Below, piece after piece: positions 33,601 through 45,258 of a stretch of 64,000 nucleotides of DNA. The notes under the pieces were generated by a model. That model had not been told where the DNA came from and made no database searches. It saw nothing but the letters and a program-made list of their open reading frames with translations. This DNA comes from Pyrus communis (lineage: Eukaryota; Streptophyta; Magnoliopsida; Rosales; Rosaceae): assembly GCF_963583255.1 (NCBI RefSeq), contig NC_084806.1, positions 24,116,735 to 24,180,734 of the forward strand. Reading direction: 5' to 3'. The first letter of the stretch is position 1; each line of letters starts with the position of its first letter. Made by a program: the position numbers and the translations under genes.

Positions 33601-33959
33601 TTTAGAAAAAAACTAACTTATCAAAACACATATATATGGTTGCACGTGAGATATAGCCAATGAATAGCAATAATTTTATAGATAGGCAATTTCAACACTC
33701 TATACAAAAATGATCGTCAAACTACATTTCGCAATCAGGAAACAAAAGATAATCAAGAGCCCATTGTAGATCAAAGTTTTAAATAACGCATTGTGTGAGG
33801 TGTAGCAAGGTCGAAGGATTTTGCTCCAAGGCATTAAATGTTTTGCAGTTGTCCCATTTAGCCAACACTATTTGGATATAGCATGCGCTACACTATTTGC
33901 GCAATATTGACGACTCTAGCCTATCTGGGATGTTCCTATTAAAAAATTAGATAGAAAGA

Positions 33960-34450
33960 AACTTCGTCTTCTTTTTAAATAATTTTCTCGGCAACCAAAC
34001 AGAATTAAACAAAACTGAAATTCACTTCCGAGAAAGAGGGATTCGTACCCCGCCTAGTGTAATATACAAACAGAGAACACAACAAAATTTTCTCTTCTTT
34101 CTAAATTATTTTTCTCGGCAACCAAAATTAAACGAAACCGAAATTCACTTCCAAGAAAGAGGAATCCGTACGCCGCCTAGTGTAATACACAAACAAAGAA
34201 TAAAACCAATAGTGTAATATACAAACAGAGAACACAACAACAAAATTTTCTCTTCTTTCGAAATAATTTTTCTGGGCAACCAAATAGAATTAAACGAAAC
34301 CGAAATTCACTTCTAAGAAAGAGGAATCCGTACGCCGCCTAGTAGAGAATACAACAAAAATTTTCCTTCATTCTAAATTATTTTCTCAGCAACCAAACAA
34401 AATCCAACGAAACTAAAATTCACTTCAAGGAAAGATGAATTCGTACTAGT
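33960..34450. repeat. four imperfect tandem copies of a ~115-160-bp unit
   Basis: Each copy includes TTCTCGGCAACCAAA, AACGAAACCGAAATTCACTT, AAGAAAGAGGAATCCGTACG and, in most, CCGCCTAGTG. Repeats of the GCAACC marker lie near 33991, 34118, 34276 and 34389, so the spacing is irregular (127, 158, 113). There is no coding potential that I trust. Confidence 0.85.
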
Positions 34451-35995
34451 TTGTCTTCGAAAAAACATGCGGAGGAGAGGGTCTTGGCAACAGGCGAAAA
34501 TGAATTCGTTTCCTCTTTTGTATGCACTGTGGGGGTTGAACGACATGATGTTTCCTCTATAACGTGCGGCAAATGACGGTTCCATCTTCGTTCTGTGCAA
34601 CTGCCGCAACTACTCCTCTATGTGGGTGTGTGGAAAGTTTCGAATTACCTAGAGTGTTTTTTTTTTTTTTTTTTTTTTCTTTTATATTTTTAGCTACGTC
34701 TTTGAAACTTTATTTTGTCTTATTTTATTCATGTAACTCAAAAGTTATTATTTTACTTTCTAAAATTCAAAATTCGTTTTATTTTTAGATGGTTTGGAAT
34801 TGCTTAAATTTTTTAGATGATTTGGAATTGCTAAAATTCAAAATTCATTTTAAATAGAATAAAAAGTTTTTTTTTTCTTTGAAAAATGATGTATCAAAAA
34901 GAGCAGAAAGCAAAACAAGGTCTACCCGTGCTTTCTAAAAGCGCGTTTTTTTCTCATAGAGGCGCATAAAAATTATCAATTAATGAACTATTTATGCTGA
35001 CAATACAATTATACAACCCCTTTTTCTCCTATGCGTTGTTCACTTTTCAACTCTCCATATTTCTCTCACACTCTCCTCTCCCTCTCATCTGGTTCGTGCA
35101 GAGTCCCTTTTCTCCTCTTCCTCTCCTTTGGGTCAAGCAACAAAAGGTAAATTTCCTTCTGTCGCAACCTCTTTTTCTGCTTATTTTGACAAGTTTTTGT
35201 TAGAACATTGAAATATTGAACTGGTGCAAACTGTAAATCATCTCTCTCCTTCTGCAATTGATTTTTGTATCGAAATGATTGAAGTTTGCTGATTAATTTT
35301 GTTAAATTCGATTTTCTGATTAATTTCTAGGACTTGAGGTGGGTTAATTTCTCTGATTAATTTAGTTAAAATCGTCTTTTTCTTACGGTTAATGATTAGA
35401 GCTTGCTGATTAGTTGTAACAAGCATGAATACTTGAGCTTTGCTGCGGGTTTTAAAATCGTTGAAGAGTCATAAATGAATAGCTAGAAACATTGAGGATA
35501 CTTTTGTTCATTACTCAAACAGTAGAATATTTACATGGCATATTTATGTTGACTCTACATTAAGAACCTATAAACAACCAAAAATGCCTCTATTGACTTC
35601 ACATTAAGAGCTACTTATAACAAAAATGAATCCGTTGCTCTTTTTTTCATGACTTAATTTTCAGCTCCAATGGTTTCTTCTGCTCTTCACTTGTTTCAAT
35701 AGTTTTTAAAAGGGAATTGTTATTGACACTAAAAAAAAATAAAAAATAAAATCTTATTTTGCATTTCAAATTTTCTATAATTAGAAAGAAAAATACACTT
35801 TGTGAGAAGTGTAGAATGAGATTTTTAGAGTGCTAATAACAGTTTCCTTTTAAAAAAATTCTAATTTTTTTCCAGATTTTTCTTTGCAGGAGCATCGGGG
35901 AAGTCAACCATCGTATGAATTGGGATATTAGGGGTTTAGGGGCAAAGAAAATGAGGGAAAATAGAGGGTTTTTGGAGAAAATGATGTGAGGAAAA
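34451..35995. other. AT-rich intergenic DNA
   Basis: No supported gene. It holds a long T-run (about 34651-34678) and pyrimidine-rich stretches. The small open frames here are compositional. Confidence 0.4.
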
Positions 35996-36355
35996 GGGGG
36001 AGAGAACCTGTCAATTTATAGTTCGTCGTGCAAAGGTCTCATACATTGGTTGAAACGTTCAATTTGCCATTTCAGATCTCTTTGTGCAACAAGATGTTGT
36101 TGCGCAAGATAGTAACTGGAAAATCTTAGTGCCTTCCCAACCTTTTTCCTTTGGCTTTGTGCGATGAAAGTATGTCTACGTCATGCAAAGGTATCTTGCG
36201 TGACGTGATTCTTTGTCGCACAAGTTTTTTTACTTTTTTTTCTTTTAAGATGTTTTTGTTCGACTGTTCACTAAATTTGTTGCGCTAGTGTCAATTTCGC
36301 GACAAGGTTTAATTTGTGCAAGATTTCATTGTGCAAATAGTTTTTCCTACTAGTG
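35996..36355. mobile_element. CACTA (En/Spm) transposon end
   Basis: The segment ends TTTTTCCTACTAGTG at 36355. Its reverse complement begins CACTAGTAGGAAAAA, a standard plant CACTA terminus. Inside are the usual iterated subterminal motifs (TTGTGCAAC, TTGCGCAAGA, TGTCGCACAAG, TTGTGCAAG). The opposite terminus was not found within the window, so the left boundary is approximate and the element may be truncated. Confidence 0.7.
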
Positions 36356-36518
36356 TCATCACGTTCCGAAAGAACGTTGTTGAGCTTTAAGGATATTTGA
36401 GAGTAATTATCATACTGAAATTGCTAAAGAGAATGGTTCAAAATATCTATGTATCATTTTATATGGATTTGGCTAGAAGCATATTCATGAGAAGATGGAG
36501 CGCCTCTCGATGGATTAT

Positions 36519-37011
36519 CACTGTTCTAAAAATCCCCACCTAGTGCCGCCTAAGTACTAGGCGGCTGGCCATCGCTCCGATTAATGCTTAGGCGTTCGAA
36601 AGTTAAGAAAGGGCCCCTAGACCTATTGATGCACCCACCTAGACCGCTTAGGCACCTGCCTAGGTTGCAACTCACTTAGACAAAAAATAGATAACTTTCA
36701 TTTTGCATTTTATTTTTTCTAATAAATTGTAAGAGACTTGCTGAATACTTAAATAAACACACATTATATGCTTGTTCCCCATGTTTTCATTGTGTTCCAA
36801 TAGCTCATAATATATATGTCATTCTATTTTGGAGGTTATGATGAAACTATATATATTTTAAGTATAAACAAACACTTATTTACATGAAATATAATAGATT
36901 TAATTAAATCCTCCTAGTCTGCCTAGGCACCCGCCTAGACCTTGCCTAGCCGTCTAGACGCTAGACCCTAGTCCACCGCCCGAATAGCGTCTAGCGTCTT
37001 TTAGAACCTTG
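36519..37011. mobile_element. hAT-type MITE
   Basis: 493 bp. Ends CACTGTTCTAAAAAT at left and, reverse-complemented, CAAGGTTCTAAAAGAC at right, with CCGCCTA/TAGGCGG-rich arms. Flanked by the perfect 8-bp duplication TGGATTAT (36511-36518 and 37012-37019), the hAT target size. No coding capacity. Confidence 0.85.
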
Positions 37012-37079
37012 TGGATTATATATTATAACCATAGGAGTTGTGAAGGCCTACCACGTGGCTGCCCAAAGTCTTGGTTTCA

Positions 37080-37510
37080 GAGCATTTTCTTGCTTTGGCA
37101 TGATCGTTTGAGATATCCAAGAAAGATATGATGTGTTGTACATTCAAAGTATCTCATTGGCATCCTCTTACTAGAAGTATGAAACTCAAGGAGTGTTCAT
37201 CTACTATTCTTACTTCATCACTGAATACATGAAGTGACATTTTGTTTTAGTATTTACATACTCAATGGGGATTGTTGCAGCTCAATTTAGTTAGGAATGC
37301 AAATGTGTAAATCCTTATGGGATTTGGTAGTATCTTTTAGATAGCGTCCTAATTGTACTGTATTACTTGAATGAGAAGGATTCTCCCTTTCTTACTACTA
37401 TAAATAAGGGCACAATGGGGTGAGATAACACACACCTCATAATTCATCAATTCTCTCTTCTCTTCTCTCTTGTCATCAGTCTTTCTCTCATTCTCTCTAT
37501 AATTCTTTAG
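37080..37510 (+). mobile_element. copia remnant: pre-integrase scrap and LTR-like end
   Basis: At 37089-37127 the sequence reads LLWHDRLRYPRKI, the GAG-pre-integrase motif of Ty1/copia elements, followed by a stop. At 37264-37275 a purine tract (AATGGGGAT) abuts TGTTGCAGC, which looks like an LTR start. A TATAAATA box lies at 37398-37406. The 3' limit is not clear. It is an internally deleted, decayed element. Confidence 0.45.
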
Positions 37511-38189
37511 TTAAATAGGCCTACGGAGTTTTAAAATTTTTATGCAGAAATGTCTATATATAATCGTTATGTTATCGTTATGTCGTCGATATATGATTAG
37601 TATGTCGTCGTTTAATCATTTATGCAAACCAAAATATTTTTATTGCTACCAATTGCTCTAATTTGAAAAAAAACACAGATTATTTAACACAACTTTAAGC
37701 ATCTCACACATCTCTTTATTTTTAACCATTAAATTAAATAAATCATATAGAATCAACGACCATGATTAAACAATTGTGTGTAAGACGCTAAAAAGGGTGT
37801 GCATTTATCATCTTTTAGACCAATCTTGCCTTTGAAATAGGATATCAATAGAGAAACTATTTTGTTAATACGTTTTTTTGTTTAATCAACCAAGGATACA
37901 TAACGAGTACTTGAATTTATAATATCTCTCAACATTTGTAAGTTGTGGTAAGGATCAAATTCTAGTTTTAAGTTTGTTGGTAAAAAAAAATAACAATAAT
38001 CAAATAGAAATCCAACGGCCAAAAAGTGTTTTATTTGTTTTGTTGGTAATACTATAGCTTTCGTCCCTCTGCAACACTCTCGTCTCTAGTAAGCAATACT
38101 ATAGCTGCCTAGCTTTGTTTTGCCTTTTTTTTTTTTTTTCTCTCTCGTTTCATCTCCCATGAACAAACCAACCAATCCAAACCATTGAC

Positions 38190-38660
38190 AGGAATCAATG
38201 TAAGTTTGGTATCGAGCCTACTCGCTGACAAAGCGTATCAAGCTATATAGCTTACCCGAGACGCCATTCTTGAGGAAGCTGCGATGCCATACCACACCAC
38301 CACCACTACTTTTACCCTCTTTTGCCCTCCGGACCATGCTTTCTTCAAGTCCAAGCACCCACAGCGTCCATTGGCGCTCCTCAAGTACCATGTTGTGCCC
38401 TTCAAGTTCGACAAGGCTACTACGGAGGCATCTTTTGGTCATGTTTCCAAGGTCGACGCTCCTCTTCCCGGTCATCCTATCGTCATTACTTCCCTACCTG
38501 GCAGCACCCATAGATTCGCTTCTCTCAACCGAGTGGAGGTCACTGAGTGGGATGTCAACAATAACGGACAATTGATTGTCCATGGGGTTGAGGAGTTTTT
38601 CTCTAATAACGTGAAACCATATGGGGATGCTGTAAAATATGCAGCAACTGAGGTTTGCTT
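38190..38660 (+). pseudogene. fasciclin (FAS1) domain protein, partial
   Basis: The plus strand reads SLLADKAYQAI, an in-frame TAG, then LTRDAILEEAAMPYH and TFTLFCPPDHAFFKSK. It continues with ALLKYHVVPFKFDKATTEAS, VDAPLPGHPIVITSLPG, SLNRVEVTEWDVNNNG and QLIVHGVEEFF. This is one FAS1 domain of the type in plant fasciclin-like proteins, which act at the cell surface or wall. After about 38650 the similarity ends in non-family sequence. The N-terminal signal region is missing or altered, and no intact start precedes the TAG. From ATG 38284 the ORF is open to 38808. Probably a pseudogene or truncated copy; a short expressed form cannot be excluded. It converges on the TMEM208-like gene. Confidence 0.65.
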
Positions 38661-39146
38661 AATCCGCTGGCCATGGCTGTTTTACCTTCTTTCCAAAACC
38701 CTAAACTTACAAAATAGAGCAGGAACTATTTCGAGGACATGCATTCACTTTTCATCATGTGTTGTGCAAGTGTGTATCGCACAAATTCAAAATTCATATC
38801 AATTTTGAGACTAAATCAATAAGAAGTATTCAAAAGCAACAAGATCAACAGTGAAACTAACATTACTTGAGCTATTCAGTTATAGCATATTGCCCAAAGG
38901 CGACGTTTGCTAAAACGAATCGGATCCTAAACAATAGTAGGCAGTTCAAGTACTCCAGCAAGACACTGTAACCCATACTAGCGGTACTCAACTATGAGCG
39001 GCCTTTGGTCATATTTTTCCTGGATTTGAACAGCCTGTGTCAATATTAAGAGTAGCAGGGTTTGTTTCTTTTGTGAGGAAACTTGATGGTATGAGTGCAA
39101 GTGTAGTCAGTTTAAGCAATGGTAGGTTGGCTCAATTTAAAGTACC

Positions 39147-41114
39147 TTATCTATTTCTTGTCTTGACAAACTGGGGTCTTGAAGCCTTCTTCTCCAACTT
39201 TTCCCTCTTCTTCCGAGTCTTTTCATCCTCAACACCCCCCTAATAGTTACACAGTGATATCAAATCATTCACAGAACATCAAAACTATATTACTATCAGG
39301 CAATTACAGAAGCAAGAGAGGGTACCTCTGAACCTTGAGACATAAATCCTCTAATGAAACCGAATGATTTGTATGCTCCAAAACCTGGTATCTGTAAACC
39401 AACAAAACAAAGTGTAACGCTACCTATTACCATCTGACCCACAGAAATTATTCCAAATATTCTAGTCAAACCATCGAAACTCATCTGATGAAGGTCGTAC
39501 AACAATACAGTTCCCAAAGGAAAACTTGGCCCTTTGTGTTACTCATCTGAAAGCTACCACCGGACCACACAAGCAAAAATAAAAGTGAAGAAGGACCAGA
39601 TTTATGAGACATTTTAACCACTCAAAGATTAAGTGACAGTGACACATGGGAGATATCCCCAATTAAACCACATTAATTTTCCTTTTAAGTCAAATACTAA
39701 ATTTTTCATGGCCCTTTTCCCAAGAAGATTCCAGGTCACCAGGGTTAACCACCCTTTGGGCAGGTACACTTCCAATTTAGGTATGGGAAGGGAATGATAT
39801 TCATATTGTTCTAGTATGGGATAAACAAGCCCCCGTTGGGAACAATACCTAGTTGAAATTGGGAACGAAATACATATTTTCAACGTAAGACCCAACATTT
39901 TCATTCCTTGTGTGTTAGTAAATTCAGATATGTCAGGAATGAGAACAATACCCAAATCTTACATTCTCATTCCTGGTAAGTAAACACAGGATAATGGTGA
40001 TGACTATCCGCCTCATTGGAAAACATCCACGCAAGGTTCTAAGCAGGTAATATATATATATATGTATATATATATATGTATAAATGCGTGGCAACAAGAA
40101 AAATGGTTAATTAGATCTCACCAGCAGATATGTGTACCAAAATTTTCCAGAGATTATGGACATGACTTGCACGAAGCATGTGATGTAGATGACATCATGC
40201 AAATACCTGCAACGCATGACCAACCAAAAGTCAAGATTTTACCACAAACAAAAGTTGTAATTTAATACCCCAATTATACATTACATTTCTTCAGCAAGTA
40301 AACTTGTCTGGGTTGTTAGATGTCAATGAAGTAATGGAAGAGAGACAATTGATAAAACATGGAATTAGTTGGTTTTGCTTATTCATTTGATGTTGAGTTC
40401 CCAAAGAAGAGAAACACACACTGTACTCTAATTGTGGCCACACTGAAAATTCAAAAAATCTACCAGCTTTAATGTTGAATATAAAGAATCTTCCAATTTG
40501 AGAAGTTAAATGAACATAATCACACAATTTAGTACCATATTTATTAAAGTAACCCAGGAGACAAGCACATAACACAAAGTTGAAATCGTTGCAAGGGTAT
40601 TCCTAAACTTGATCACCCTCCAACACCCAAATCCTGTACCATCCTATTTCTTTGAAAATTATCGGCAAACAAATGAACAAGAAAGAAAGGTTTTTCAAAT
40701 GATAAGAAATGTCATTAAAAACAAATACATACCCGCATACTCCACCAGTAGCCATATCAAAGCCACCATCTAGAAGTTCCCCATCATCGCCATAAGAAGG
40801 ATTTGCCATTTGGGCCAGTTGTTGATAGGGAAAGTAATAAGCAAGAGAAGTGAGAAGCAAAGCAACCCAATTTTTCCAGGTGAAACTAGAATGGAAGATG
40901 AGCATCCTTACTAGCACATAAATAACCTACATTGTCAAGTCCCCAACACAACATCAGCATCACTAAGCTTTACCATGGGATTTGTAGATGAAACTATGCA
41001 TAACCAGAACGAGAGTCAGCCAAAGCTTACATTACAGGCCATGATGAGGTGACGGAGATTGGCCATGTGGCGGGCATTCTCTTCCTTGCGCTTCTTTGCA
41101 CCTTGATTTGCCAT
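39147..41114 (-). CDS. TMEM208/SND2-like ER membrane protein (five exons)
   Basis: Complete minus-strand host gene. Coding exons: 41031-41114, 40733-40926, 40122-40206, 39326-39391 and 39147-39227. Together they make 510 nt, 169 residues plus stop, with GT...AG at every intron. It starts MANQGAKKRKEENARHMANL, continues VIYVLVRMLIFHSSFTWKNW and DDGELLDGGFDMATGGVCG, then YLHDVIYITCFVQVMSIISG, FGAYKSFGFIRGFMSQGSE, and ends in a basic tail with DEKTRKKREKLEKKAS. It has several hydrophobic segments and lysine-rich ends. This is the DUF788/TMEM208 family, whose members act in the SRP-independent (SND) route that delivers membrane proteins to the ER. All reading frames are intact, so I take it as functional. 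Confidence 0.92.
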
Positions 41115-41760
41115 CTCTGTCTAATCCACTCTCTGAAAGACTGTCACCCTAGCAAAATGGAAACCCTGTTAAAGTAAACAATGTTATGTAATGGATGAAT
41201 TTGGGCCTTCAAAAAGATTGAATGAGCAGGTCCGCATATACTCCATTTTTCAAGTAGTGCTTAGTGCCATCAAAGAAACATAATACAATCACCGAAGCCT
41301 CAAGTACACCGAAATTCCCAAGTTCTCAAAAAAAGACCAATACACAATTAACCTAATTACCGCAATTAAATAATACTCATCATCATGAACAAAACACTGC
41401 AACAACTAACAGAAAAGCGAAATATATGTTAAAAAAATCAGAAAAAAAAAAACCACTGATCTCTCTCAGAATCCCAATTTCACTACTTGACCCACAGAAA
41501 TGGATGAAAGGATCATTCAAACTGAATGGCAACCACAAAAGTAAAACCAAAATAAATAAATAAATAACTCGAATCCAAAAATAACTTCATCTCCAACTCA
41601 ACTACCACTAAGAATGAATCAAAACCAATTAGGTTTAAACTCGAAATTGGGGTTTCTTCAAAACTGAAACAAAACCTAGAAGAAGTTACCTTCGAGGGTA
41701 GAGATTGTCTCGCTGAGATAGTCTAAGTTCGTGGGGAAAAACTGCACAAAATTTGGAGTT
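41115..41760 (-). other. 5' leader of the TMEM208-like gene with a leader intron
   Basis: A probable non-coding first exon lies near 41690-41760, ending at a GTAACT donor. An acceptor (GGGTGACAG) lies near 41147, 30 or so bases before the start ATG at 41114. Leader introns are common in plant housekeeping genes. Inferred from splice signals only. Confidence 0.5.
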
Positions 41761-42742
41761 CCAGAGTGACTTTAAAGAGGAAAAAACGATTTGATGGAGG
41801 AGAGGAAAAGGAAAATCCTCCTTGCTGCTGCTGTGCGTCTGACTTCACGAACAAGAGAAAGGAAAAGGATGTATTTTTTTATCATCTCCCCTCTCTACCC
41901 CTCTCTCCCTCTCCCACACGTCATCGGGTAAGTGATGGTCCCAATCAGCCAATCAAGCTACACCACATGTCTTGCACGGTAAATTCCTGTTATATTTTTC
42001 TAAATTATTCAGAGCACCGAGGAATTTTTGTTAGGAACTTAGGGTGCGTTTGTTGCACCGGACTGTCTCGGACTGAACTAGCTGCAGGGACTAAGTTGGA
42101 CTGGCTTAGACTAGACTAAGCTGGACTAACTTAGTGAAGCGTTTGGTGCAGTGTCGGACTAAGAAGCAGGATAATGAAAACAGGATTATTCACCATATTT
42201 GTGTTTGCTTAGACTAGGATTACATTATTGTTCTATTTTAATAGCTCCAATACATGTGTCCAACGCCCTAAAAATTGGAGGGTTTGGAATTGGAATTGGG
42301 GTTGGCATAGGTGTAGCAGCATTGAAATTGAAATGGGAGTAACAATCGTACAAATTACTACAAATATTTGGGCACATTGCTCTGAGTTTAATCTCTTGAA
42401 TTGTTATTGTAATCAATCCACAACTTGCCCTTAAAAGTTGATTTAATTTGTCTTCTTATCACACATTAAACGTCATTAGCCATCAAATACTTATATCAAC
42501 GTAACTTGATCCAAGGATTTCTTAGTCCGACAAATACATCATTCACTAAATTTTCATCCAGGATATTTTACAAAATGCCAGTTAACTATAGTATAGCATT
42601 CCAAAGTAGATCTCCATACTTTACAAAATCCTAGTTAACATTAGCCAAAATACGTCATAGTGCAAAACTAAGTTAGAAGCCATAACCTAAGATTATACGA
42701 TTAATAAAATACATCCATGTCTAAGGGCACCACATAATATAC

Positions 42743-43720
42743 TCATCCGCTTGCTTTGTCGCTTAAAAGCCTTTGGACGAACACTTTCTTGAGTCCCGAA
42801 TTGATTGCCCTGAACACTCCCACATTTTGTGGTTTTTCCAAAATAAGAGTCAATGCATCAATTTGATCCATAGGAGAAAGACCCATTGCTTCAAGTTCGT
42901 TAGCTATGTCAGTATGATTTGCAGTACCTTGAACTAAAGCTTCGGTTACCATTTGCATCCTCTTCCCACTTTCAACATAAAATTCTTTCAGTCCACTAAT
43001 AATTGCCTCGGTTCCATCACTTGAATTTCCCATAGCTCTTTTCCTCTTTCTTTGGCTATTTTCAAATGGGGTGCTTTGTTGGCTTTGTTGGTTCATTGAA
43101 GATACAACATTTTCACCTCCAATATCACTTGCACCAACCTGATCATGACTTTGTTCCTCCATCATTTCAGCAGGGGTTTCGGCTACATTACTCGTTGCGC
43201 GATCTTTTCCAAATATATATGCAAATCTATCGTACAGTGGAAAAGGTTTGCTTCTCCATCCATCAGCTTCTTTATTTTTCTAAGATTATATGAACATAGC
43301 AAAACTAAAATTTAGCATGCATAACAAATATAGCAGCAAGAATATAACTAATGTATAAATAAAATAGGATATGAACCTGCACATAAGAAAGCGTCAACTT
43401 CAACGCACTTTTTGACATCATTCCATGCAAATCCACTTGTGTTTATCATGTCAAGGACCAAACTATATGTTTTTTTTCCATTTCTTCAACTTTGACTCAA
43501 TATGTGGAGTTGCCTTTATATTTGAATTAGGACATAAAACATTGACAGCTTTCGCTATTTCAATCAAAGTACCTTGTTTGAAAGCACCTGTGTCACATCG
43601 TTGCTTCCGAGCAACAAAATCCTCAAGAACGGATAGTAATACTTCTTCCTCAAATGCTTCCCATTTACGCCTTCTTCCTTTTGGCTCTTGAGAAGCATTC
43701 AAATTATTGTGGTTATCCAT
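42743..43720 (-). CDS. Myb/SANT-like protein of the PIF/Harbinger element (ORF1)
   Basis: Starts MDNHNNLNASQEPKGRRRKW at 43720. The N-terminal Myb/SANT-like trihelix domain reads WEAFEEEVLLSVLEDFVARK, then GAFKQGTLIEIAKAV and IESKLKKWKK. An intron-like break occurs at about 43470, then VLDMINTSGFAWNDVKK. A second break occurs at about 43280-43400, then ADGWRSKPFPLYDRFAYIFG. The C-terminal part (43165-42743) has a basic RKRKRAMG motif and a helical domain ending VFVQRLLSDKASG. In characterised relatives the partner protein binds the element's ends and helps the transposase reach the nucleus. Splice junctions are inferred. I see no certain stop inside the exons, so it could still be functional. 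Confidence 0.7.
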
Positions 43721-43880
43721 ACCTAAACAAAAAATATTTGAATGTACTAAAATACAATACAAAGAATCAATTTGCATAATATCCAATCAATTTGCATAAT
43801 ATCCAATCATTTTAATAATATCCAACATATGCATGATAAAAAGGAAAACTAAAATAAAATCTTATCATTAACACATATAG

Positions 43881-45258
43881 CTAGTTCGATTGCTGGTTCC
43901 TAATTGCTCTCCACTCATTATACATTTCCTGAGCCATGGCATTCCTCTTTGCAGTCCACTAGTCAGATGTTTCAACACTACCAACATATTCACCTTCTTC
44001 TGTATTTTGTCCATCTTCTATTATTGGCACATTCTCCATTGGATCTACAGATATCTCTTGCCTAATAAGATTGTGTAGTAGGCAACAAGCGGTAATTATT
44101 CGACCTTGTGTCCTTATCGGACAGAAAGATGGACTCCTTAGTATCCCCCACCTTCCTTTTAGCAAGCCAAAACAACGTTCAATTACATTCCTTGCCTTAG
44201 AATGCTTCATGTTAAAATATTCTTCCTTATTAGAAGGTGTTCGTCCGTCCCATTCAGATAAATGATAAGGTATTCCTCTATAGGGTGCAAGGAATCCTTC
44301 ACCATTTGTATAACCACCATCTACAAGGTAATAATAACCTAATAAAAAAAAAGACCTTATATTAGTATTTTGTAGTTCACAAACAAAACTAGACCTAACT
44401 TACAAAGTTGAGACTAACTAATAATCTTATCCGTTGGTACCTTAAAACCATTAGGCCTAGTAATTGCATCATGTAGCACTCTAGAGTCTGATGCGGAACC
44501 CTCCCACCCCGGAAACACATATATGAACTGCATATCTCCTGAACACACACCTAATACATTAGTTGCGACTCGACCCTTTCTATTTCGGTATCTTGGTTTG
44601 TCAATTTCAGGTACATGCACATCAATGTGTGTTCCATCTAATGCTCCCAAGCAATTCTAAAAACCAAAAAAAATAAGCTTTTGTTAATTTATACAAAGGG
44701 AATGAAGAGTTAAAGCTTAGGGAAAATGAAAATAATTATCAACATACCTTAAAACATCGCCACCTAGGATCTGTAGAATCAATAGGCACAGGTTGAAGGA
44801 CTTTTAGTAGGATACCTTGTAATCGCAAAATTCCTTGCAATACACTATTGAAATACCTACTTATAGTCTCTCTCCGACCTATAAAATCTACCACCAACAC
44901 TACGATTCTTAGTATGATCTGCTAGTATTTGTAAAGTCATACACACCTGCTCCTCTACAGAGACCAAACCATCCGTTTTTACCCTCCCATCTTGACGAAG
45001 TAAGTCACATAATATGCCAAAAGTCCTTCTATCCATTCTCAATTCGTTGACACATTCAACATCAGTATTCCCTATTATACCATTCAGATAACACAAACTA
45101 ATCTCTCGTCTAACAAGTGAACGGTTAGTCAAGGTGCGTCGTTCAACATGTCTCTGTTTTGCCCTTAGCATCAGCAGCACAAGAATCGTACAAATGCAAA
45201 TCGTCTCTAAATGAGACATCTCTAACAATAAGATCAATAAAAGCTTCCTTCGATCCAT
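43881..45258 (-). pseudogene. PIF/Harbinger DDE transposase, frameshifted
   Basis: Exon 1 (about 44748-45258) starts at MDRRKLL and contains RRTLTNRSLVRREISL, MDRRTFGILCDLLRQDGRV and LADHTKNRSVGGRFYRS. One extra base then shifts the frame; the correct reading resumes as ETISRYFNSVLQGIL to RWRCFK. Exon 2 (44419-44656) holds the first catalytic Asp in [12 protein letters not shown] and the second in [13 protein letters not shown]. Exon 3 (43881-44338) has YYYLVDGGYTNGEGFLAPYR and the catalytic Glu in KARNVIERCFGLLKGRW. After SVETSD an in-frame TAG at 43959 precedes the rest of the usual C-terminus (WTAKRNAMAQEMYNEW). All three DDE residues are retained; one frameshift and one nonsense mutation inactivate it. 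Confidence 0.85.

Noticed and set aside
35000..35900. Possible gene fragment with CT-rich leader and GTAAATT-like splice site
   Set aside because: No coding exon with recognisable similarity follows; could be a leader of an unrecognised gene but unsupported.
39629..39955. 108-aa minus ORF inside an intron of the TMEM208-like gene
   Set aside because: Lies wholly in the intron between exons 3 and 4, with no splice support and no domain; perhaps a small repeat insertion.
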